A DNA stretch of 64,000 bases, taken from Lachnospiraceae bacterium. Lineage in GTDB: Bacteria > Bacillota > Clostridia > Lachnospirales > Lachnospiraceae. The stretch covers positions 62,001 to 126,000 of the forward strand of contig SVFH01000002.1 in the NCBI GenBank assembly GCA_015056945.1. Direction: 5' to 3'. The notes beneath the pieces were generated by a model. The model saw only the letters and a program-made list of their open reading frames with translations, had not been told where the DNA came from and did not search any database. The translations under genes and the position numbers were made by a program. Shown here one piece after another: positions 20,584 through 30,872 of this stretch. Position 1 is the stretch's first letter. The number at the start of each line of letters is the position of its first letter.

Positions 20584-22116
20584 ATGAATTTTAAAAAAGT
20601 AAAATATACGGCTGCATGCCTGATAAGTGCTGTCACACTTTTGGGCAGCGTTCTGACTGCGCATGCCGAGCCGATAGATTATAATGCCGAAGCTGAAGCC
20701 CGCAAGCTTTTGCCGGTACAGACAAATGAGATTGAAGGCTGGCCCAAAGGACCGGATATCGGTGCCAAGGCCGCCATTCTGATGGAAGCTTCCACCGGAA
20801 CCATTTTATATGGAAAGAACGTAGACGAAAGACTCTACCCTGCAAGTACAACAAAGATTATGACCTGTCTTCTTGCAATCGAAAATGCAGAGCTGGATGA
20901 AGTCGTTACTTTTTCCGAAGAGGCGGTTTTTAGCATTGACAGAGGTTCTTCCAATATCGGAATGGACGTGGGGGAATCCATCACAATGGAACAGGCCCTG
21001 CACGGTATACTGATTCTTTCTGCGAATGAAGTAGCCAATGCCGTAGGAGAACATATTGCCGGCGATGCGGAATCATTTGTGAAGATGATGAATGACCGTG
21101 TGGCTGAGCTGGGACTTGAGAATACACACTTTTGTAATGCACACGGTCTTCACGATGAGAATCATTATACGTCAGCGCGTGACCTGGCACTCATTGCCCG
21201 CGAATTTTTCAGCCACGAGACCCTTGCTGAAATTTCCGGCACAACTTACTGCACCTTTGAAGCAACCGCAACGCAGCCTGACAGTTTCTCTCTTGCCACT
21301 AAGAATCAGCTGGTCAAAGGGAAAGAACGCGAATACGAATACCTCATAGGAAGTAAAACAGGCTATACGTCAGATGCCAGACAGACTCTTGTTTCCTGTG
21401 CGCGCAAAGACGGCATGGACTTAATCTGTGTTATTTTAATGGAAGAATCCCCGTACCAGTTTACGGATACGGTAGAATTGTTTGATTACGGCTTTCAGAA
21501 TTTCTCGAAAGTAAACATTGCAGCCAATGACACCAAATATCAGATGAACAACACGGGATTTTTCACCACAGGTGCTGATGTTTTCGGAAATTCAACTCCG
21601 TTTATTGATTTAGATGATACACTTTCGGTTGTTCTTCCAAACAGCGTTACGTTTGAAGAACTCGACTCTGAACTGATTTACGAATCATCTTACGAGAATT
21701 CCCTCGCAACTGTGGAGTACACTTACAAAGGAAACAGTGTCGGAAGAACTTATTTACAGATTCAGGATCCGGCGTTTTCCTCTTTCACTTTCGGAGAAAC
21801 GCAAACAACTCCCGCAGCTGAAGCTTCTGATGTTTCCGAAGATGCTGCTGTTGCAGACACTTCAGAAGAGCTTTCTGTAGCGGAGGCTTCGGAAGAAGTT
21901 TCCAAAAAACCGGTTACCAACAATGATGAAGACAGTATTTTCATCAACGTCAAAACAATCATTATTGTTTTATCCTGTATCGCAGCTGCCATTGTTATTT
22001 TCTTAGTCATTCGAAGTGTTATGCGAAATTACCATTTCGCCAAACGCAGAAAGGCAATCATGCGCAGAACCCGAAACAAATACAAGTCTTCGGAATTTGA
22101 TAAATTCAAATTTTAA
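20584..22116 (+). CDS. D-alanyl-D-alanine carboxypeptidase (PBP5/DacF family) with C-terminal TM anchor
   Basis: PASTTKIMTCLLAIE (SxxK), SANEVAN, KTGYT motifs; C-terminal hydrophobic helix. Confidence 0.92.
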   Translation: MNFKKVKYTAACLISAVTLLGSVLTAHAEPIDYNAEAEARKLLPVQTNEIEGWPKGPDIGAKAAILMEASTGTILYGKNVDERLYPASTTKIMTCLLAIENAELDEVVTFSEEAVFSIDRGSSNIGMDVGESITMEQALHGILILSANEVANAVGEHIAGDAESFVKMMNDRVAELGLENTHFCNAHGLHDENHYTSARDLALIAREFFSHETLAEISGTTYCTFEATATQPDSFSLATKNQLVKGKEREYEYLIGSKTGYTSDARQTLVSCARKDGMDLICVILMEESPYQFTDTVELFDYGFQNFSKVNIAANDTKYQMNNTGFFTTGADVFGNSTPFIDLDDTLSVVLPNSVTFEELDSELIYESSYENSLATVEYTYKGNSVGRTYLQIQDPAFSSFTFGETQTTPAAEASDVSEDAAVADTSEELSVAEASEEVSKKPVTNNDEDSIFINVKTIIIVLSCIAAAIVIFLVIRSVMRNYHFAKRRKAIMRRTRNKYKSSEFDKFKF

Positions 22117-22141
22117 AAAACTGTATTTCCTATGCAAAAAT

Positions 22142-22172
22142 AAAAAAACGCGTAAAAACGCGTTTTTTTTAT
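22142..22172 (+). terminator. Rho-independent terminator
   Basis: AAAAACGCG-taaaaa-CGCGTTTTTTTT. Confidence 0.75.
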
Positions 22173-22492
22173 TTCTATTCAAAAACAATAGGATGAGAAG
22201 TCGGCATTCATAAAGAGCTTTGACACATAAACGATAGTTCCTTTGGGCAGCAACAGAAGCACCGTCTCTGCGACAACCTTGCACGAAATCTTTCATAGAT
22301 GTATACAAACGATTGGAGGTCATTGATACAAAATTATGATAGGCGAAAGACCAATTGTGCAAGTCACTCTTTCATCGAATACCGTTCTATCTCCATCCCC
22401 TCCTGCTTATCTCTAAGCATCTTCACTATAACACATAAAGAAAAAAAGGGAAGAGATAGTTCGTGAAATGCACTTTTTAGGTGCGAAATGCA

Positions 22493-23818
22493 TTATTTTT
22501 CGTCTTTTTTCTCATCTTTATTCACATTCAGCAACAGCATAATGTGAAATTCTACATCATCATAGGTCACATGCATTGCTCCGTTATATTTCTCACAAAT
22601 CATCCGCATGGATTGTAGGCCGATACCTTTTTCATGTTTTCGTTTCGAAGAAAGAATCGCATCTTTTCGCTTCTCTATCTCACCCTCATAGGAATTGCTG
22701 ATGGCAATCGAAAGAAGCAACGGACTCTCCTCGATTTTGACACGGATCCATTTATTGTCTGCCTTCATTCTCTGACAGGCTTCCAAAGCATTTTCCATTG
22801 CATTTCCGAGAAGCACACACATGTCCATATCATCAATAATATCTTCTGTCAGTGCCCCGGAAGATTCAATCTTTACGTTATTTTCCTCACATAATAACGT
22901 GTATCTGTATAAAATACCGTCTGCAACGGAGTTTCCCAAAAATGAAATATCCGAGCGGATTACGGAATTATCCAAAAGCTTCTCGCAATAATTCTTCAAT
23001 CCGTCTTTGTCATCTTCATCAATATAAGAACGTATTGCCAGGACCGCATGACGGAAATCATGACGCACCCTTCTTTCTTCACGTATGGTTCGAGAAATTT
23101 CTTTATAATACTCCTTCTGCGAAGTTAATTCCGTCAAAAGCCTCCCCTTTTCCTTCTGTACCTCGCGGCTATGGGAAAGGTGCTGTGATATGTAAATCGC
23201 GAAAATACCGCATACCAGACGTCCAAGCACATCATAGATATTGCTGACATGAGACTCTAACGGTGCGGTAAACGCGCAAACAACCATGATACTAAACGGC
23301 AAAAACCAGATATCCGTCCAGTCACCGCCCTCTACGATAGAAGAAAGCATTCTTGTATTATGACGAAGATAAATGCAGAACGGAACGGAAACAATCAGCA
23401 TAATCCCGAAATAGAACAGATTCATCTCCAGATACACATACTTCATCGGGAAATGATCGGCTATATACGAAACAACACCGGAAATAGAAAGAATAACAAT
23501 GCCGACACAACCGAAATTAAATAAAATCGCTGTTTTTTTATGTTTGCAAAAAAGCAAAAGCCAGAACAAAAAAGCAAAGTAAAAAAACCCGCTGTTCAAT
23601 TTATACATCAAATCGCTCATTCCCAGATCTCGGAAAAACAAAAAAGCTACACCCCACAGGGCAACTTCCAAAACAATGGCACCTAAATAAAATTGAAAGC
23701 GCTTTTCCTTCTTTATTTCTTTCAGAAACGGAAAATACAGAAACAGTACCGACGGCAGGAAGGATGCTAAATATGAAATTGCAACAAGAATATTATCAAG
23801 TATAAACATCTTATTCAT
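22493..23818 (-). CDS. GHKL-type sensor histidine kinase (AgrC/LytS-like)
   Basis: Six-TM-like N-terminus, RHDFRHAVLAI H-box, LLGNAMENALEAC N-box, KGIGLQSMRMI. Confidence 0.85.
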   Translation of the reverse strand: MNKMFILDNILVAISYLASFLPSVLFLYFPFLKEIKKEKRFQFYLGAIVLEVALWGVAFLFFRDLGMSDLMYKLNSGFFYFAFLFWLLLFCKHKKTAILFNFGCVGIVILSISGVVSYIADHFPMKYVYLEMNLFYFGIMLIVSVPFCIYLRHNTRMLSSIVEGGDWTDIWFLPFSIMVVCAFTAPLESHVSNIYDVLGRLVCGIFAIYISQHLSHSREVQKEKGRLLTELTSQKEYYKEISRTIREERRVRHDFRHAVLAIRSYIDEDDKDGLKNYCEKLLDNSVIRSDISFLGNSVADGILYRYTLLCEENNVKIESSGALTEDIIDDMDMCVLLGNAMENALEACQRMKADNKWIRVKIEESPLLLSIAISNSYEGEIEKRKDAILSSKRKHEKGIGLQSMRMICEKYNGAMHVTYDDVEFHIMLLLNVNKDEKKDEK

Positions 23819-23825
23819 TTACAGA

Positions 23826-24566
23826 TTAACCCCGCTCACTCATTTTACTAACCATCCAACGATATTCGGCGAATGCCTGCTTCATGTTTTTTCGCTCACC
23901 GCGTCCAATCGGAATTTCTACCCCGTTTGACAGTCTGACAATGTCAGTCGGAACCGCTGTCACTTCTTTCAGAGAAACTATCGCATAACGAATCGGTCTG
24001 GCAAATTCGGGAAGTGTCAGTAATTCATTCATTTCTGACATTGTCATGGTCACTTCAATCTCTTCCGCTTTGGTGTGGACGATGCATTTTTTATTGTTAG
24101 CTTCCACATAAACGATATCCTGCATCAGAATCATCCTGCGTTCTCTTCCTGTTTTGACCTCAATGCTGCGTCCCACGGGAAAGGCCTGAAAGAATTTATC
24201 CAGAACCTGATATAAAAGCTCCCTGTTTCTGTCTTTAATCAAATAATGCAACGCATTTACTTCATAAGACTCTACCGCAAACTCTCTTGAAGACGAGCAA
24301 AACACAAGCATTGCTTTTTCCCCGCGTTCTCGGAGCGTTCTCGCAACCTCCATCCCGTTGATGCCCGTCATAAAAATATCCAAAAAAATCAGTGCAAAAC
24401 GATTCGTCTCACGACGCAGAAACGCTTCACCTGATTCAAATTCTTCAACATAGAATAAATTTTTCTGTCCTTTTGCATATTCATCCAGCACATCTTTGAT
24501 GAATTTGCGGTCCTCTTCGCAATCATCACAAATTGCAATGCGAATTCCATCCATTTCCCCCGACAT
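23826..24566 (-). CDS. LytTR-family response regulator
   Basis: Receiver (LIFLDIFMTGINGMEVART) plus LytTR (DIVYVEANNKKCIVHT). Confidence 0.9.
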   Translation of the reverse strand: MSGEMDGIRIAICDDCEEDRKFIKDVLDEYAKGQKNLFYVEEFESGEAFLRRETNRFALIFLDIFMTGINGMEVARTLRERGEKAMLVFCSSSREFAVESYEVNALHYLIKDRNRELLYQVLDKFFQAFPVGRSIEVKTGRERRMILMQDIVYVEANNKKCIVHTKAEEIEVTMTMSEMNELLTLPEFARPIRYAIVSLKEVTAVPTDIVRLSNGVEIPIGRGERKNMKQAFAEYRWMVSKMSERG

Positions 24567-24600
24567 TTTTCTACCCCCTCATTCACACTTCACGTTCAGC

Positions 24601-25206
24601 TTAGGAAATCAATACTCCTGCCTCTTCCAAAATATCATAATATTTATTCAGTTCAATCGGCTCAAAAGCTTTTTTATCAATAACCTGCCCGTGAACAATC
24701 ATGCCGTCCGCTCCGACTATCAGAATAGACATATTGGTCAGTTCAATTCTTCTGACAATCTGCGAATATAAAAATTCCCTATATCCCTTTTCGGTTTTAA
24801 TCCGGAAATACTTCGGCAAAAACTCCACTTCCATCTCCACAAGCGGCCCAAAATATTCCTGAAAATTACGATATTCCCTCCAGGAACCAAACAGATATCC
24901 AAATCGGCTCATACCCACACAATAAAGTCCTGCAACAAGCAGGAGTATTCCCGGAATAATCAGGTGCAATCCAAATGTCACAAGAATACCTGCTGTCAGC
25001 AGGATAAAGGCGAGAAGCAAAACCATGCGGCTCCATTTCTTATGAAAAATACGAAATGTTGCCTTGGAATAGGTCCGGTGCATTGCCTTGGTCAAAATAA
25101 AAGAATTCTTAAGTAACACCGGCATATTTGATTTCGTCTTCACATTCTTTCCGGCCGTCTTGACCGGTTTCTTACCATATACTTTATTAATTTTATCTCT
25201 TTTCAT
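24601..25206 (-). CDS. YcxB-like membrane protein
   Basis: Two TM helices then EFLPKYFRIKTEKGYREFLYSQIVRRIELTN. Confidence 0.55.
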   Translation of the reverse strand: MKRDKINKVYGKKPVKTAGKNVKTKSNMPVLLKNSFILTKAMHRTYSKATFRIFHKKWSRMVLLLAFILLTAGILVTFGLHLIIPGILLLVAGLYCVGMSRFGYLFGSWREYRNFQEYFGPLVEMEVEFLPKYFRIKTEKGYREFLYSQIVRRIELTNMSILIVGADGMIVHGQVIDKKAFEPIELNKYYDILEEAGVLIS

Positions 25207-26161
25207 CTGCTTTCCTGTTGATGCGACGATTCCGGCGCTGTTCCTTCACCATGGCTCTTTTGGCCGCAATCTGCTCCATCTGTGCGTCGTTAATCAATTT
25301 CTGAGTTTTTACCACATAAATCTGACCGTCTTCTGACTTTTTAAGACGGATTTTTCCCTTCATATATCCGTGCTTCTCACACTGGGAAACACTGTAAAAA
25401 TGCTTGCCGTTTACGGAAAACCAGTTGATTTTCCTTCTTGCGTTCTTTTTGCAGACATAGCACCGTGTCGAAGTAACCTCTCTGTCCTGCATTGCAAGAA
25501 TCTTATCTTCAAATCCGCGGGAAATATATTTCGCATAATCATGAAACAATACATTTACCTCATCCTCGCGTGTTGCAGGAATGTGATAGGTATCAAACGA
25601 ATAATTGGAAAATACATCCGGATCCTTAATTTCTGCCATTACCTTCGCCGTGTAATACGCATCGGAAAAGGCGCGATGAAACGGAATATCCACAGGAATT
25701 CCCAAATAATCTACCGCAAATTCAAGAGACCGGCGTACTTTACGGTCCTCGAACGCAATGCTGAAAAGCTTCTGAACATCCAAATACGGAAACGGTCTGC
25801 AATCAATCGGTTCCAGTCCGTGATATTTCATATTACGCTGCAATTCTATCAAATCCAGACTTCCCCAGGTACAAAACACATAATCCTCTCCGCACCATTC
25901 CATAAATTCCTTCATGGTATCCGGAAAACTTTTACCCTGTTTAAGTTCCTTCATTTTTAAATGAATCAGATTACGCGTCACCTCATTCATCACATGATAA
26001 ACGGTAGGTTTGACAATCTGCGTAAATTCTCCGATTATTTTTCTTTCTTCATTTAAAAGAATGGCTCCAATCTCAACAATCTCAAACGGAAGTTCGCGGT
26101 CCTCCGCCCGAATTCCGTCCACCGGCTGATTCCATTCCAAATCCAATACTACATAATTCAC
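25193..26161 (-). CDS. DEDDh-type 3'-5' exonuclease domain protein
   Basis: VVLDLEWNQP ExoI, HRAFSDAYYTAKV ExoIII. Confidence 0.82.
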   Translation of the reverse strand: MNYVVLDLEWNQPVDGIRAEDRELPFEIVEIGAILLNEERKIIGEFTQIVKPTVYHVMNEVTRNLIHLKMKELKQGKSFPDTMKEFMEWCGEDYVFCTWGSLDLIELQRNMKYHGLEPIDCRPFPYLDVQKLFSIAFEDRKVRRSLEFAVDYLGIPVDIPFHRAFSDAYYTAKVMAEIKDPDVFSNYSFDTYHIPATREDEVNVLFHDYAKYISRGFEDKILAMQDREVTSTRCYVCKKNARRKINWFSVNGKHFYSVSQCEKHGYMKGKIRLKKSEDGQIYVVKTQKLINDAQMEQIAAKRAMVKEQRRNRRINRKADEKR

Positions 26162-26361
26162 TATATAACACCCTTTTCAAAGACTTCCTGGCCTTTTACA
26201 ACAAAAATTAGTTTTACCTGATTGTATTATAGCTTATCTCCTTCATAAATACAAATTGTTTTACAAATACACTTTCCCGGCATTTACGGAACCTCACTTG
26301 CGAAACATGCAACTTTCCGCTATAATCATAAGCAGTTTCATTTCAGAGGAGAGCCTTGCTT

Positions 26362-26874
26362 ATGTCTAAAATAAAAGAACTTTACAAAAAGCATGAAGAG
26401 ATTATCGTTTACCTGATTGTCGGTGTCCTGACCACTATTTTTTCCTGGATATGCTGCTATATTGCCACATTTTTCCTGGATTCGCAGGTTCCGATCCAAA
26501 ACCTGATTCTGACCACCATCACGTGGCTTTCCGGTGTTCTTTTTGCTTATCCGTTAAACAGAATCTGGGTTTTTAAAAGTAAAAATAAGAATATCATCAA
26601 GGAATTTTTAGGCTTTGCGGCCTCACGTTTATCCACATTTTTCCTTGATATGTTCATTATGTGGTTCTTCGTGAATGTGCTTCCCTTCACACCGCTGATT
26701 CAAAAAATCTGCAACGCAGTATCCTTAAACCTTCAAGAAGCTACGCTCGATACCGCTAACTACTGGTTTGTGCGCATTTTTATCTCTGCAGTATTAGTAA
26801 CCATCTTAAACTACGTATTCAGCAAAGTGCTTATTTTCAGCAAAAAGAAAGAAAAAAAGGAATCTGTATCCTAA
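26362..26874 (+). CDS. GtrA-family membrane protein
   Basis: YLIVGVLTTIFSWICCY and YPLNRIWVFKSK; ATG start at 26362. Confidence 0.85.
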   Translation: MSKIKELYKKHEEIIVYLIVGVLTTIFSWICCYIATFFLDSQVPIQNLILTTITWLSGVLFAYPLNRIWVFKSKNKNIIKEFLGFAASRLSTFFLDMFIMWFFVNVLPFTPLIQKICNAVSLNLQEATLDTANYWFVRIFISAVLVTILNYVFSKVLIFSKKKEKKESVS

Positions 26875-26941
26875 TCAATGAACGAACAAAGAGTCCGCAA
26901 GCGGACTCTTGCGTCTGGCGCGGTTGCGACAGCAACATCTT

Positions 26942-27005
26942 CCTTGCCGCGAACTGCGCATCCTTAGCGGAGCGATTTTTTATTGCATAGGAATTTCCTG
27001 TGCAA
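26942..27005. repeat. Dispersed REP-like repeat, copy 2
   Basis: CCTTGCCGCGAACTGCGCATCCTTAGCGGAGCGATTTTTTATTGCATAGGAATTTCCTGTGCAA. Confidence 0.85.
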
Positions 27006-27010
27006 TAATA

Positions 27011-27045
27011 AAGTGCCGGTCAGCATCTCGCTAACCGGCACTTTA
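27011..27045 (-). terminator. Rho-independent terminator of pyk
   Basis: AAAGTGCCGGT...ACCGGCACTTT. Confidence 0.85.
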
Positions 27046-28464
27046 TTATTCTACAATCTGAACCTTTAACATATTTGTTGTTCCGGATACACCAATGGGT
27101 ACACCGGAAGTGATAACGGCAACATCACCGCGTTCAAGGTATCCTCTGTCCTCTGCCACATTCACCGCATGTTCAAAAAGACCGAATACTTCCTGCTTCT
27201 CACGAATCAGGACAGGAGCCACGCCCCAGTAAAGATTTAACTGTCTGCTTACCTTTGCATCCGTGGTGCATCCGATGATATCGCAATCAGGACGGTATCT
27301 GGAAATCATACGTGCAGAGCGGCCGGACTTGGTTACGGTAAGAATCGCCTTTGCCTTCAAGTCATGTGCCGTAGTACATGTTGCATGACAGATAGCATCT
27401 GTAATATCGGGATTTGCTTCTCTGTCTCTATGGAAAAATCTCTTACGATAGTCAATATCACTTTCTGTTCTTTCCGCAATACGCATCATGGTACTCAATG
27501 CCTGCAACGGATAATTGCCGGCTGCGGTTTCACCGGAAAGCATAATTGCACTTGTTCCGTCATAAATTGCATTTGCAACGTCCGCGGTCTCAGCACGGGT
27601 AGGTCTGGGATTTTTCATCATGGAATCAAGCATCTGTGTTGCTGTGATAACCTGTTTTCCTTCGTTACAGCATTTCTTAATAATCATTTTCTGAATTACG
27701 GGTACTTCTTCACTGGGAATCTCAACACCCATATCACCACGTGCAATCATAATACCGTCTGCTGCTTCGATGATTGCGTCAATATTTTCAACACCCTCGC
27801 GGTTTTCAATTTTAGCGATAATACGGATGGTTTCTCCGCCGTTCTGCTGTAAAATTGTACGGATTTGTTGTACATCTGCTGCCGTACGTACAAAAGAAGC
27901 TGCAATGAAATCAACATCCTGTTCAATACCAAATAAAATATCCTGCTTATCCTTCACGCTGATATACGGCATGGAAAGGTGTGCATCCGGAACATTCACG
28001 CCCTTATTGTTAGATAACATACCGCCGTTTAAAATCTTACAGACGATATCTTTTCCTTCCAGACGTAAAACAACAGATTCAATCAGTCCGTCGTCAAATA
28101 AAATTCTGGTTCCTGCCGATACATCAGAGTACAGATACGGATACGTAAGGCTCACACCCTTTGCATTACCTTTCTGTTCTTCGGAATATAAAATAAATTC
28201 CTGCCCCTCTTTCAATTCAACCTTGCCGTCCTCAAATGTCTTCACACGTACTTCAGGTCCTTTGGTATCAAGAAGGATTGCAACCGGCTTTCCTGATGCT
28301 TCTCTGGCAGCTTTCAAACGATCCATTCTTCCCTTATGTTCCTCATAACTTCCATGGGAAAAATTACATCTTGCTACGTTCATTCCTGCTTCTACCAATT
28401 TCTCCAAAACACCTTCTTTATCGGTTGCAGGGCCCATTGTACAAATAATTTTTGTTTTACGCAT
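27046..28464 (-). CDS. pyk: Pyruvate kinase
   Basis: KIICTMGPATDKEGVLEKLVEAGMNVARCNFSHG; MIARGDMGVEIP; 472 aa, no C-terminal PEP-mobile domain. Confidence 0.96.
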   Translation of the reverse strand: MRKTKIICTMGPATDKEGVLEKLVEAGMNVARCNFSHGSYEEHKGRMDRLKAAREASGKPVAILLDTKGPEVRVKTFEDGKVELKEGQEFILYSEEQKGNAKGVSLTYPYLYSDVSAGTRILFDDGLIESVVLRLEGKDIVCKILNGGMLSNNKGVNVPDAHLSMPYISVKDKQDILFGIEQDVDFIAASFVRTAADVQQIRTILQQNGGETIRIIAKIENREGVENIDAIIEAADGIMIARGDMGVEIPSEEVPVIQKMIIKKCCNEGKQVITATQMLDSMMKNPRPTRAETADVANAIYDGTSAIMLSGETAAGNYPLQALSTMMRIAERTESDIDYRKRFFHRDREANPDITDAICHATCTTAHDLKAKAILTVTKSGRSARMISRYRPDCDIIGCTTDAKVSRQLNLYWGVAPVLIREKQEVFGLFEHAVNVAEDRGYLERGDVAVITSGVPIGVSGTTNMLKVQIVE

Positions 28465-28730
28465 ACTCTCTTCTCTTTCCGGCTTTGTTTCGCCAAATTC
28501 TTTTCGGGGTACCTATATTATCAGCGCATCACAGCTTACCTTATTATCATCTTTCCCTTCTTTTCATAAGCTAAACCAAAACACGCAAAAATCTTTTCTT
28601 TGTTAGGAAACACGTTGTTTATTATGTCAAATTCTTTAAACTGCGTCAAGCAAATCCGAGTGAATTTCTTATTTTTTGGCGGTTTGCCAAAAAAGCTATG
28701 TGTTTCGCCATTTTCTTATGGCAATTTTCC

Positions 28731-30089
28731 TTATTCTGATCTCATCGGAAATTCCACTTGAATTTCTGTTCCCTGACCTACTTCACTTTGCAGGGAAATG
28801 GTTGCGCCAATTTGTTCCACAACGTGCTTTACGATTGCAAGACCCAGGCCGGTTCCCCCCGTCTGCTTCGAACGGCTTTTATCTACTCTGTAAAAACGCT
28901 CGAAAATACGGTTACAATGCTCTTTGGGAATACCGATTCCCGTATCTTTTACCGTAAGTACAACTTTGTCTCCCTCTTCTTTTACTTCAACAACGACCGT
29001 TCCTCCCGGTTCATTATAACGTATTGCGTTATCTGTCAGATTATATAAAAGCTCCTCTATCATCTGCTTTCCCGCATAGACATAGCACGGATTTCCTTCG
29101 ATAGAAAGAGAAACATCATGTTTTTCAGCATTCAAAGACAACATGGACACGCATACCCGGGCACTTTCATAAAGATTGATTTTTTCAAAATCCGGACCAC
29201 TGTTGCCGGTATCAAGCTCCGACAATCGCAATATATCATTAATCAGTGTTAACAGTCTCGTCGCGTTTTTATGTATCTCATGCGAGAAACGTGTTACATC
29301 CTCCGGTGTTGCCATTCCGTTTTCCATCAGTTCGGAATAACCGGAAATCACCGTCAGGGGGGTTTTTAGTTCATGGGACACATTCGCGGTGAAATCCTGG
29401 CGCATTCTGGCACCTTTCATAATGTCCTCATGCTGGCGCCGTATGGTTTCTGCAATCGGCGCAAGCTCGCTGTAAGCCGCAACCTGCTCTGTATTGTCAA
29501 GATTCTGCGCCATATCCTCAATCGGACGCACAAGGGATTTGGTTAGAAAAGAAGCCACAATCATACAAAGAATAATCAGGGATGCACCTACCGCCAAAAG
29601 CGTCGGAAGTGAGCTGATAAAAACATTCAGCAAACTCTGGGCCTCTTTGGAAACACGTAAAACACCGCCGTCATCCAGTCGCACCGCATAATAAAAGGAA
29701 CTCTGCGCAATGGTAGCGGACTCACGTACTGCAAAGCCCTCTCCCTGCTCATAGGCCTCCTGCATCTCCGGCCGGTCCCGGTCCGCCTGAATTTCCGAAT
29801 CCGAAGCTCCGTTATCGAAACAGACAGTTCCGTTGGCGTCGATTACCGTAACGCGAAGGTCCTTTTCCGAAAGATTCTCAATCATACGATACGTTACGCT
29901 GTTTTTATCTGCAGCTTTACCGCTTAAATCTTCATTTTCCGCCACGGCAAGAATCCCCGCTACGGTAGTTAATTCATTGAAAACCTGTTTTTTAAAAATA
30001 CCGTAATAAACAAATAAAATCAGAACCATTGTTAAAACAATGGAAATTACAACAATTGAAATCAGCTGAATATTAATCTTACGCTTCAT
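28731..30089 (-). CDS. HAMP-containing sensor histidine kinase (PhoR-like)
   Basis: DFTANVSHELKTPLTVISGYSELM; GTGLGLAIVKHVVEQ. Confidence 0.92.
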   Translation of the reverse strand: MKRKINIQLISIVVISIVLTMVLILFVYYGIFKKQVFNELTTVAGILAVAENEDLSGKAADKNSVTYRMIENLSEKDLRVTVIDANGTVCFDNGASDSEIQADRDRPEMQEAYEQGEGFAVRESATIAQSSFYYAVRLDDGGVLRVSKEAQSLLNVFISSLPTLLAVGASLIILCMIVASFLTKSLVRPIEDMAQNLDNTEQVAAYSELAPIAETIRRQHEDIMKGARMRQDFTANVSHELKTPLTVISGYSELMENGMATPEDVTRFSHEIHKNATRLLTLINDILRLSELDTGNSGPDFEKINLYESARVCVSMLSLNAEKHDVSLSIEGNPCYVYAGKQMIEELLYNLTDNAIRYNEPGGTVVVEVKEEGDKVVLTVKDTGIGIPKEHCNRIFERFYRVDKSRSKQTGGTGLGLAIVKHVVEQIGATISLQSEVGQGTEIQVEFPMRSE

Positions 30090-30124
30090 CTACAGGCTCC
30101 TTTGCGTAATCTGAAATACGTCTG

Positions 30125-30802
30125 TTACTCCGCATTCATCACATAACCGACATTTCGGACGGTTTTAATGAGACTTCCTTCTTCGCCGAGCTTCTTACGA
30201 AGATTTTTGACATGCATATCAATGGTACGGGATTCTCCGATGAAATCCGTTCCCCATATTTTATCAAGAATCTTATCTCTTGTAATTACAATGCCCGTAT
30301 TGGACAAAAACAGCTTCAACAATTCATACTCTTTATATGTAAGCTCACACAAAACGCCTCCGACTGTTACCTGATGCCGGCGTTCATCCATCTCTATTTC
30401 ACCGAACGCAAGTGAGATTTCTGCTTCCTGCGGAAGCGTTCTGCGTAAAAGTGCTTTGACTCGTGAAATCAGCTCCATAACACCAAAAGGCTTCGTCATA
30501 TAATCATCCGCGCCCATATCGAGCCCTTTTACCTTGTCAATCTCCGTTGTTTTGGCAGTCAGCATGATTACCGGCAGTTTTTTTGTTTCTTCTGCCGCTC
30601 TTATTTTACCAAGAATTGTCAGACCGTCTTCATCGGGAAGCATAATATCAAGTAAAACAAGATCGGGAAGCTTCTTTTTTAAAGCTTCATGGAAACTTTT
30701 GGCTTCTTGGAAACCTTCTACATGATAGCCTGAATTTTTCAGCGCAAACTCTTCAATTTCAAGAATACTTCTGTCATCTTCTACAATATAAATCAATGCC
30801 AT
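30125..30802 (-). CDS. OmpR/PhoB-family response regulator
   Basis: Receiver plus winged helix (LTYKEYELLKLFLSNTG...RTIDMHVKNLRKKLG). Confidence 0.93.
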   Translation of the reverse strand: MALIYIVEDDRSILEIEEFALKNSGYHVEGFQEAKSFHEALKKKLPDLVLLDIMLPDEDGLTILGKIRAAEETKKLPVIMLTAKTTEIDKVKGLDMGADDYMTKPFGVMELISRVKALLRRTLPQEAEISLAFGEIEMDERRHQVTVGGVLCELTYKEYELLKLFLSNTGIVITRDKILDKIWGTDFIGESRTIDMHVKNLRKKLGEEGSLIKTVRNVGYVMNAE

Positions 30803-30872
30803 TTTTAATACCTCTTTTTATCGAAAGGAATGCGTCCTTATCAAACGCATTCCTCTCCGTTTCTTTATTTCC

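Noticed and set aside
22003-22362. 119-aa minus-strand ORF as an autoinducer or transposase fragment
   Set aside because: TTG start, reads through the carboxypeptidase terminator and into that gene antisense; no recognisable motif.
26891-26914. GAGTCCGCAAGCGGACTC hairpin as a strong terminator for the GtrA gene
   Set aside because: It forms a good stem but has no following T tract; left as a possible processing or attenuation hairpin only.
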